64,000 nt of DNA from positions 132,901,358 through 132,965,357 of the forward strand of contig CM065816.1 of the NCBI GenBank assembly GCA_033398695.1. The letters run 5' to 3'. Positions 56,341-64,000 of this stretch are shown here, in pieces. This DNA comes from Orobanche coerulescens (lineage: Eukaryota; Streptophyta; Magnoliopsida; Lamiales; Orobanchaceae). The position numbers and the translations under genes were made by a program. Numbering within the stretch: the first letter of the stretch is position 1; every line of letters starts with the position of its first letter. Under the pieces are notes generated by a model. It worked only from the letters and a program-made list of their open reading frames with translations. It ran no database searches and had not been told where the DNA came from.

Positions 56341-57580
56341 GTTGCCATCGCCGAAGAGAACTGGATGACTCCATTCATTAAATACTTGAAGGATAGAACG
56401 GTCCCCGCTGATCGTATCAAAGCTCGCCAGCTTCAGCTCCGTGCAACCAGATACACCCTATTGGACGACCGGCTTTACAAGCGAGCTTTCAGCCTTCCTC
56501 TCCTCAAGTGCATTATGCCGGAGGAAGGCCGACTCGTTTTAGCCGAAATCCATGACGGGATCTGTGGAAATCATGCTGGAGGGCGAGCTCTCATCCACAA
56601 AACGACCAGGCAAGGTTTTTTCTGGCCTACATTACAAAAAGACGCGATCGCCTACGCCCGATCATGTCACAGGTGTCATGTGATGGGCCCAAACATCAGG
56701 CTATCCCCTGAGCAACTCACTTCTATGTACAGTCCATGGTCGTTTGCCCAATGGGGCATCGACCTCATCGGTCCTCTGCCGACGGCGCCAGGAGGATGTA
56801 AATTTGCCATCGTGGGAGTTTAATATTTCATGAAATGGGCTGAGGCCGAGCCACTCAACAAGATCGGCCAAGAACAAGTAATCAAGTTCATTTGGAATAA
56901 CATCATATGCCGGTTCGGTCTACCCCAGGCTATCATCTCCGACAACGAAAAGCAGTTCGACGGCTTGGAAGTCATGCAATTCTGCGAGAATTGGGGAATC
57001 AAAAGTTGTTCTCGGCCCCCTACCACCCTCAGACGAACGTGCAGGTAGAGGCTGTAAACAAGATCCTCAAACACACGATCAAAGTAAGACTCGAATCCAA
57101 ACAATGACGATGGGCGAGCGAGCTTCCGGATGTTTTGTGGTCCTACCGAACGACGACCCGAAACTCAACCAGCGAAACCCCATTCGCCCTCGCCTTCAGA
57201 ACAGAAGCGGTGATCCCTTCAGAGATCGCCGTCCTCAGCCACCGAACTGAACAAGAAATGATGACGGACAATGATGTAGCCTGACGGATCGACTTGGATA
57301 TGCTCGAAGAACGGGGACTGACCTCGGAAATAAAGAACACGATCCACAAAAGGAGATCCGAAAAATTCTTCAATTCGAAGGTCAAGGAAAGGCGATTCCA
57401 AGTAGGCGACCTAGTCCTCAAAAAGGTCCAGACTCACACGGGAGTATTTGACCCGAATTGGGAGGGACCCTTCAGAATATCTAAATGGCTGACCAGAGGA
57501 GCCTACAACTCCAACACCCAAACGGCACTCCGGACCAATATCCCTGGAACGCCGTATATTTGAAGAAATACTACCAATAA
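56341..57580 (+). pseudogene. Tat gypsy integrase
   Basis: The H2C2 finger is clear: HDGICGNHAGGRALIHKTTR, then CHRCHVMG. The core begins WGIDLIGPLP (first Asp). A TAA at 56821 breaks the frame; it goes on with MKWAEAEPLNKIGQEQVIKF, then IISDNEKQFDG (second Asp). A frameshift near 57030 moves YHPQTNVQVEAVNKILKH, with the catalytic Glu, into another frame (56907-57107). The C-terminal part 57294-57563 has FQVGDLVLKKV and NWEGPFRI, the GPY-like segment. It would insert the DNA copy; this one is broken. Confidence 0.9.
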
Positions 57581-57682
57581 AAACTATGTATTCAGTTACC
57601 CAATGTATAAAGAGTTTAATGAGATTTTCTTATCCCCTATATATGATTCGCCTCGACAAAACAAACAAATAAAAAAGAGGAC

Positions 57683-58190
57683 GACTCGCTCGCCCTATAA
57701 GAGGTCGTCATCTAACCTGACGGACCTATGCAAGCGATCGCCCCTCCAAGCACAACGTATACCATCGAGGATCGTCATTTAACATGGCGGTCCGAGGTAG
57801 CAAAGTGCAGCCATGGCCCTGGAGGTCGATGGAACCGACAGCTTCGTCCATTCCTTTGGGCTGCGATCGCTCGCCTTTCGTTTAAATACGAGGCGGGCGT
57901 AGCCGAAGGACCCTCCAAACAAATCTGTAGACTCGCTCGCCCGCCCTCAAAGGTTCATCATCTAACATGATGGACCCAGACAAGGCGACGCGTCCCTACC
58001 CACGTCACAACATATACCGTCGAGGATTGTCATCTAACATGACGATCCGAGGTAGAAAAGTGCTAACAAGCCGCTGACGTGGAGTCGATTAATCCGGCAA
58101 TGCCCCGTGCAAGGACTCCTCCAGACCAAGACCGCTCGCCCTTCGTTTAAATACGAGGCGGGCGCAGCCTAGCGGAGGACCCTCACAATA
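57683..58190. repeat. Two-copy tandem repeat, period ~247 bp, downstream of pol
   Basis: Copies start GACTCGCTCGCC at 57683 and 57930. Each has CATCTAACATGACGGACC-like words, CGAGGAT(C/T)GTCAT...GGTCCGAGGTAG and the near-palindrome CGCCTTTCGTTTAAATACGA followed by GGCGGGCG. Tandem repeats in this spacer are a known feature of Tat elements. Confidence 0.85.
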
Positions 58191-58850
58191 AAGTGAGTCG
58201 CGAGATAGACCTACAGGTGGATTGTTCCTCGCACACAAGACACAGTAATGGATGTCGGTCCATCGAACTCCACAACCGTGCAAGGATCCTCAAGGTCGAA
58301 ACGTTCGGCCTCCCTCGGGGAATCAACAAAATTGAAGATTGCAAGAAACAAACTAAAGATAGCTCACCAAACGTATTATTTTCCTTCCCTTACTTTCGCT
58401 AAGTAAACAAAAACAAGGGGAAAAGCGGAGCTATTCATACATGCGATCAGGAGGACGAAACCACACGCGATTGTCTTTGTTCAAACACACACATGAAGAT
58501 CGGTTTTGTTCAAGAAATTTACAAGTAAGAATTTCAAGTGTACTAATGCATTCGGATCAATTCATACAACGTACGCTCTCCAAACAATTGTGCAAAGTCG
58601 AAATGATGCGAAACATTCAGACAAGACGATCATACAAGCAAGGCATCAGGTGCAATTGTGTAAACACTTGTGTAAATTTGTATGCAAAACATTTAGAGAG
58701 GCGATCATACAAATAAAGAGTCAGATGCAAAAAAAACGTATTTTATTCCATTCAAATTGTTTGTACATACACCCCCGAAGGCAAAACAAGAAGAAACTGG
58801 AAATTACAAGGAAAAAAACAAATTGACAGCGGTCTCACTCAGGCCACTCT
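58191..58850. other. Spacer between tandem repeats and antisense gene
   Basis: AT-rich compared with pol, with several repeated words (GCAAAGTCG, GCGATCATACAA). No coding frame is supported; it may hold the 3' untranslated part and poly(A) signal of the antisense transcript. Confidence 0.45.
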
Positions 58851-59756
58851 CGCCTAGCCTTTGCCCCCAGCAGATGGATCGGCGTGCACTTCCTCACCGG
58901 ATTCTGGATAAACAAGTTTGTCCGGCGACAGATACCAGCTCAGATCGATCCCGAGGTCGGTGAGGTCAAGGATCGGCAGAGAGAAGTTCGGCTGCAAAGG
59001 ATGCTCAAGCACGTAAGCTTTGAAGTTTTCAATCAGAGGGCCGACCTCGAGCCCTCCCTTCTTGGCAGCACGGATGGCATCGGCGTAAGCCATGTAATAT
59101 GCGAACTCGCCGACGTACTCCACGTTGAGGTAGGGATTGGTCTCGATCGCCTCCAACTTCTCCTTCAGCCCCGCGGTAGTCTTGTCCGCATCCTTGAGCT
59201 CGGATACCTTGGTGGCCAGTTCCCCCTTCGACGACTCCAACTCGCCATTTAGCTAGTCCACCACCGCCTTCAATCCCGTCACCTCCTCCTGTGAGGCTGC
59301 ATGCAACCGACGAGCCTCTATCATCTGGTCGCGCATCCGATTGACCACCGCCTGGGACCGGTCGAGCTCCTGCCTCATCCGGTCAAGATCTTGTTTAGCT
59401 CGCTTGGCCGTCTCATCATGCTGCTTCTCCATGGCCACGATCCTATCGGCAAACTCAGCGTTCTAGTTCCGAGTAGCCTCAAGATCCGAATGGAGGTGAG
59501 CAGTAGAGGGCCGCCCCTCATAATCCTTAACAGCTTGAGCGTCCATCTTCGCCGTTTGGAGGGTCAAGGCAAGAGTCGACTGCATGGCATCTCCAGACCG
59601 CCGGCGTGCAATCGCATCCAGGTCGGTCGTCCAAGCCTTCGGGAGGGAGGAGATGGCCCGGAAGATGTAGGAAGGGACGTTGATAGGCTCGTGAGGGGAC
59701 TTGCTCGCCAGGAAATCCAGCACCATCGGCGAGGTGTTCGGTTGGCAAGGCGGACC

Positions 59757-59835
59757 CTGTGACAAAAAAAAAACGAAGGAGTTAGTATGCGCCCTACACA
59801 AGTAGCTTAACTCAGAAAGATCGAACCAGTCTTAC
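59757..59835 (-). other. Intron 3 of the antisense gene
   Basis: 79 bases, GTAAGACTGG...TTTTTTGTCACAG with a strong polypyrimidine tract. Joining leaves the frame off by one base, so an indel or another acceptor is likely. Confidence 0.6.
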
Positions 59836-60244
59836 CTTGCGACCTTCTCGGGGTCGCGGCCGAAATAGGGCTTGCTCCGCGGAGTCTGGGCATCAGCGAT
59901 CGCCGTAGTCTTTAGGAAGGCCGCTGAGGCCGTAGACCCCTCCGCCATTAGAACGGCAGAAATAGGAGGCGCGGCAACCGGCGGCACCACAATGGACGAC
60001 TCCGCAGCAACAGTCGGCAGGGGCTCCTTTGGCCTCCGCCTCTTGCGGTTGCGCTGGAGCTGCTCCTCCTCCCGAGCCTCCGGCTCGAAGACCGGTGCTA
60101 TGATAGGTCTCTCCTCGGGGATAGGACAGGTCATCATTGCAGGGGAACAACTCGCCTTCTTCCCTTGGTGGAGACGACTCATATGGCTAGGGTTCGACAT
60201 TGTAATCTCACTTGGGGGCTCGGAGTAGCGGGGAAAGTGGATCT

Positions 60245-60329
60245 CTATAAAAGAAGAAATTCAATCAAGTTAAACATCTCTTTCAATCAGACGATCGTCA
60301 AGCAGAAAAGAGATAGTATACATTCATAC
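60245..60329 (-). other. Intron 2 of the antisense gene
   Basis: 85 bases, GTATGAATG...CTTTTATAG. Phase is preserved between exons 2 and 3. Confidence 0.75.
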
Positions 60330-60494
60330 CTGGAACCTTCAGGTGGCGAGAGAAGCGAAACAACCGAGTGCCCAACCAATGAGCTTCGTTGTTGACCGTG
60401 CGAGCATCGATGTAGTTGTCCGGCAGACCGCGGATTCGCTCCCAGACGATCAAGAAGTCAAATGGAAGGTCTCCGATCGCTGGAACAAGGGAAC

Positions 60495-60563
60495 CTGCAA
60501 AAAGGAAACCAAATTAGATCAGTTTGAGGTGTATCCGAACAAAGGGAGAGTTAAAACCCTTAC
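60495..60563 (-). other. Intron 1 of the antisense gene
   Basis: 69 bases, GTAAGGG...TTTTTGCAG. The codon split A|GT is restored on joining. Confidence 0.75.
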
Positions 60564-61641
60564 TCGGATTCGTCTCCCGAAAGCTGGTAGGGATATCCAA
60601 CTCATCCTCGGGTTTATCACTTGCCGCCAACCTCCACGCTCCGCCGACCCAACACTATTTTGTCAGGTTGCCCCGAACCTTGTTCGGCACCCCGAGGACC
60701 ACCCTGCCCATGCGACCCTGAATGTGGTAGCCGCCAACTGAAGCCTTCTGCGCCGTCAGCTTGAAGAGGTAGTTCATTTCCAGCGCAGAAGGCAGACGGA
60801 ACAGCCGGTGACCGCAAAAAAGAGTCAAGGTACTGATAATCTATAGCTAGGCGTTCAGCGTCAATTGGAGCGGCGCCACATTCCAGGCGGACAACAGGTA
60901 TGACACAGTGAACGGTAATGGGAACCGCAATCCGGCCCCTAGGATTAGTTCGTTAACGGCGACCATACCCTCGGGAGGTTGGTTGGCGCGTTCGTTCTCC
61001 GAGGGCACATAAAATGAGACATCAGAAGGGATATGGAACTCCGCCCTCCAACGACTCAAGTCCTTCCTGGTCGTCGAACTCCGGATCTGACCGAGGGTCC
61101 ACGGGGAGCGTTCCGCGGCCCGAAATGATGTCCGCTTCACGGGTTCATAGGGGTGGGCGACTGAGTATGCACTGAAATCAAACTGAGGACATGGTCCGGC
61201 CAGCCTCTCCATAAGTCCGGTGAATTCCAGAAAGGCCCGGCCGAACACACTGTTCTGCTCCCAATACAGCATCACTGCCTTATCCTCGTCTACCGGCGAG
61301 CCCTCCTGCCCCGCCACCGCCGACCTCGCCGCGTCAGACTCGTTAAAAAACTCTTCAACCTCCGTGGGTGCAATTCCCGCACGAATGGCCTCGACGGCCG
61401 TCTCCATATGAAGAGCCGCAGAGGTTTCTTCCCGGGCAGGTGAAGCCGCGGCGGCGGAAGAGCTACCCACCTCATACACATTGGATCCTCCTCCAGACAT
61501 GTTCGAAGAGAAAAGGGGGGAGAGAATTTTTGTTCTTACCTAGAAAGAAAGTCGATCGGCGCAAGAAGCTTCAAGGAATTTCGGCAGAGTCTTCATCTAA
61601 AGGCAAGGGCGCATAAAGATCTAAACCTCAGTAGCCCTAGC

Positions 61642-61650
61642 CCTTTTATA
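61642..61650 (-). promoter_or_regulatory. TATA box upstream of the antisense gene
   Basis: The minus strand reads TATAAAAGG, 142 bases upstream of the ATG at 61500. It suggests a promoter inside the element, separate from the LTR and facing it. Confidence 0.6.
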
Positions 61651-62010
61651 GGCGAGAGCAGGGACCTATCTGCAAATAGGCGGAATCCCGGGGGCTGAAG
61701 TGCAACCGTCGGGGCAGACACATTAAATGCAGCCCTCAAAACCCGCGTACGTGTCGTTTCGAGGGCACGCCAGGCGACAAGTCTGACAAAAACCGTCGGA
61801 CTCCCCCAGCAGGAGCGCGACGCGTGTCCCTGTGTCGTTTCGAAAGCCCGCCTCCACTTCCCGCTATTTCCAGCGCCTAAGGAGATCGTCCGAATTCGAA
61901 ACCAGTTTGTCCAGGCGACGATCGTCCGTTTCATAAGTAGATAAGTCGCTCGTTTAAAACAAGCGATCGCCAGTAGTGCCACCTCACCCCACGTCTTCAA
62001 CATCGGAGCG

Positions 62011-62024
62011 AGATGGGGGGCAAT
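62011..62024 (+). other. Polypurine tract of the Tat element
   Basis: AGATGGGGGGCAAT precedes the LTR start TGTTGTGCGG. Confidence 0.85.
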
Positions 62025-62953
62025 TGTTGTGCGGCGATTTATACGCCTCGATGGCGATTGGCATAATGATCAGGAGCCAGCTAAAGAAGACAGATGCTGG
62101 GCAAACTTCTAGCGGTCGACGTCCAAGACGATCGTCTTTTAGCATCTGGCGATCGCCTCTAATGTCCGACTGGAGACGATGGTCCCATGCCACGTATGAA
62201 TCCGACACCCGTCAAAGTCTTCGAAGACCGAATCTCGGGTGAAGACCCACGTGCAGATCCGCATAAGACGCTGCAAGAATAGGTCCTACCCCAACCCATC
62301 AGCAGCTGTCAGTGATAGGGACGGCTTCACCAACCGAAAAACCCGCCGAAAGGTCCTAAGGTGGGACCGCCCAAGACAGCAAGAAGAGGCACCTATCGCC
62401 TCCTCATTGGCTCACGCATCTGGCTGCCAGCAGCAGCTGCGGACTTTAAGGAAACAGTCCCACGTGCTGGGACGATCGCCCGCCTTATTTAAATGCAAGA
62501 AACGGCGGTCGCCCACGAGGGACAGGGGGAACCTAGCAACCTCTTCTCCTATAAATAGAAGGCCTCCAGCAGTGGCCAAAGGACAGTGAAAATCGTGAAC
62601 AAAAACACAGTATCACAACATAAACACAGAACGCCAAAAGCAAACTATACAGAGAACTCTCCATCTTTGTAACAAGAACTCACAGAGCTTTAACTCTGGT
62701 TCTTCCAGCAATCTTCAGCACTCGATAGCTAAGATAACTAGAGTCTTTACATTCATTGTAATTGTACTCTAACATTAATATCTGTACTAACTAGTATTCA
62801 TATTAATAACATCTCGCGAGAGCATTCAAGCCCGGGAATAACAACCCCGGCAAATCTTGTGTTATTTATTTTCTCACGGACGTGCTCTCGCACTTTGTTT
62901 GTTACTCATACATTCCAGCATATCATCTCCGGATAATGTTTTGGGTAACAACA
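62025..62953 (+). repeat. 3' LTR of the Tat element, 929 bp
   Basis: TGTTGTGCGG...GGGTAACAACA. Its last ~300 bases match the solo LTR at 26310-27501, whose total length is 1192 bp. The U3 has GCGATCGCC and ACGATCGT words. Confidence 0.9.
62550..62558 (+). promoter_or_regulatory. TATA box of the 3' LTR
   Basis: TATAAATAG followed by AAGGCC, conserved with the solo LTR. Confidence 0.75.
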
Positions 62954-64000
62954 ACTCGTAATCAGAAAATTTACGAGATGACTTGCTCACGGTTTGAGCA
63001 TATATTCCTGATCAGATAAAGCTAGTAATATATCCCAAATAAACTTGAATAGATTCCAGAAAGGATCAAGATATGCGCATACAAGTGGGATATCAATTGG
63101 CATACTATTCGAAGTTCTCCAGCCAATATCTAGAACATAATATATAAACTCTCATGACTGGAGATAAATACTGGGATACTGGCATATGAGTTTGGTGCTC
63201 AAGAAATCTCTCAGCATGAGGGGGAGTATTGATAGTTGGAAATATGTGAAATGCATCACACTATATCCTCACAATTATATGAACTTGAAGTTCGAAGATG
63301 CATGATAGATTATTAATCTTTGATACCAACTACAACTGCTTTGATAGATATATAATAATTCCCCGAATATGAATCAAAGCAAATGATAAAAGGAGGCATA
63401 TACTTTTGGAAAGTATATAGACATAACCACAATGTGTAATCCCAATGGATGATTGATAATGAGATATCTCGACGAGTTATGTTGCTATGGGGAAAGAAAT
63501 GTTGAAATATGTCGACACAAGATAGCGTTATGAATGAAAAGAGGATATCAATAAATGATATGAAGATGTCCATTAAATGAGGATAACAATGAAATGCAGA
63601 TATCCATGATTGTGAAAAATGGATATTGGAAATGAGGATATTGAAATCTATCGAAATTGAAATATATGCCCTTATAGTAAAACTATAACATATGGGCTTA
63701 CTGAAAGTGACTCCTCAGGAGAATTTGAACATATTATCAGTGCGTGCAGTCACTCAAAATAAGGTTTTGTGAAAAAAAAGTATTTGTTGTACTCTTTTCC
63801 TTGACTGGGGTTTTATCCCACTGGGTTTTCCCATCAAGGTTTTTAACGAGGCAGCTTAATCACAACTAATATGGATAAATCGAATCCATTGAGTACCCCA
63901 ATGGTCGCTAGATCTCTTGATGTGAAATGTAACACTTCGAGATATTCGAAGTATATTACAGTGCCGTGGACCCCTAAATGGGATCCACCAGGATAAAACA
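62954..64000 (+). pseudogene. Decayed 3' region of an Ivana/Oryco-like copia element
   Basis: The stretch near 63790-63860 (TTGACTGGGGTTTTATCCCA, then CACTGGGTTTTCCCATCAAG, then GGTTTTTAACGAGGCAGC) is the module that in this copia group follows the pol stop; the same module occurs at 24930. A GAGGGGGAGT tract lies at 63219. No RT or RNase H core can be read with confidence, and no LTR is reached before the window ends. Confidence 0.55.

Larger units (their letters stand above)
58854..61500 (-). pseudogene. Spliced antisense gene of the Tat element (PF04195-like N-terminus, coiled coil)
   Basis: From ATG 61500 on the minus strand, exon 1 (61500-60564) begins MSGGGSNVYEV and contains FHIPSDVSFYVPSENERAN, PPEGMVAVNELILGAGLRFP and APLQLTLNA, which fits the 'putative gypsy type transposon' domain PF04195 as I know it. 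Three GT...AG introns fit: 60563-60495 (GTAAGG...TTGCAG), 60329-60245 (GTATGA...TTATAG) and 59835-59757 (GTAAGA...TCACAG). Reading phase is kept across the first two; the third leaves a one-base mismatch. Exon 2 encodes SLVPAIGDLPFDFLIVWERI, exon 3 a basic and Ala/Pro-rich part (RNRKRRRPKEPLP), exon 4 a coiled coil (RMRQELDRSQAVVNRMRDQM) and a hydrophobic C-terminus. TAG codons at 60847, 60841, 59463 and 59253 break it. Function is unknown. Confidence 0.85.
53281..62953 (+). mobile_element. Tat-type Ty3/gypsy element, 5'-truncated, with antisense gene
   Basis: Gypsy order is clear: gag end, protease, RT, RNase H, an extra RNase H-like domain, integrase. These are followed by a tandem-repeat spacer, a spliced antisense gene, a purine tract and a 3' LTR (62025-62953). 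The extra RNase H and the antisense frame downstream of pol are typical of Tat-lineage elements. The 5' LTR, primer site and most of gag are absent; the element begins abruptly near 53281 inside another LTR. Coding frames are open over long stretches but carry stops. Confidence 0.9.

Noticed and set aside
59301..60228. Plus-strand frames of 153 and 118 residues
   Set aside because: They lie opposite the exons of the antisense gene, whose splice sites, coiled coil and phase support the minus strand.

Overview
This window is plant nuclear DNA, most likely from a eudicot (inference). It is a nest of transposable elements, with no intact host gene that I can recognise. The plant assignment rests on LTR retrotransposons with methionine-initiator-type or Asp-type primer sites, an En/Spm (CACTA) transposase relic, a plant-type LINE with a C-terminal RNase H, and a Tat-type Ty3/gypsy element with an antisense extra gene. 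I could not name the species.

Layout. 0.4-2.8 kb: an LTR scrap and a decayed Ty1/copia integrase-RT (Ivana/Oryco-like). 2.8-12.5 kb: a SIRE-type copia element (5' LTR, primer site, gag, protease, start of integrase). Its gag is split by a complete 5.2-kb non-autonomous element (4508-9672, TSD AGAGA) on the minus strand. 12.6-21.9 kb: a complete but mutated 9.3-kb copia element (TSD TCAAT). 21.9-25.5 kb: a second decayed Ivana-like copia ending in a 237-bp LTR. 25.9-30.4 kb: a CACTA element on the minus strand, its transposase reading frame split by a solo gypsy LTR (26310-27501, TSD ACCTT). 30.4-33 kb: AT-rich, non-coding DNA with microsatellites and a MITE candidate. 33-35.8 kb: a 5'-truncated LINE (minus).

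36.1-46.4 kb: a minus-strand solo LTR related to the 12.6-kb copia, itself split by a complete 8.2-kb Ty3/gypsy-like element (36786-45028, TSD TATTA) with 2.7-kb LTRs and no pol. 46.4-49.7 kb: tandem duplications, palindromes, a minisatellite and a copia LTR end. 49.9-53.3 kb: a solo LTR, then a minus-strand gypsy LTR. 53.3-62.95 kb: a 5'-truncated Tat-type gypsy element with broken pol, a tandem-repeat spacer, a spliced antisense gene with a PF04195-like domain, and a 3' LTR. 62.95-64 kb: copia relic.

The genes do not form a pathway; they are successive insertions, and the nesting gives a relative order. Old hosts are the SIRE, Ivana-like and CACTA elements. Younger arrivals are the 4.5-kb, 12.6-kb and 36.8-kb elements, whose paired LTRs are nearly identical by eye. 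The most interesting structures are the spliced antisense gene in the Tat element (58.85-61.5 kb) and the two large non-autonomous elements that have precise target duplications but no recognisable enzymes. I found no convincing wholly new system.
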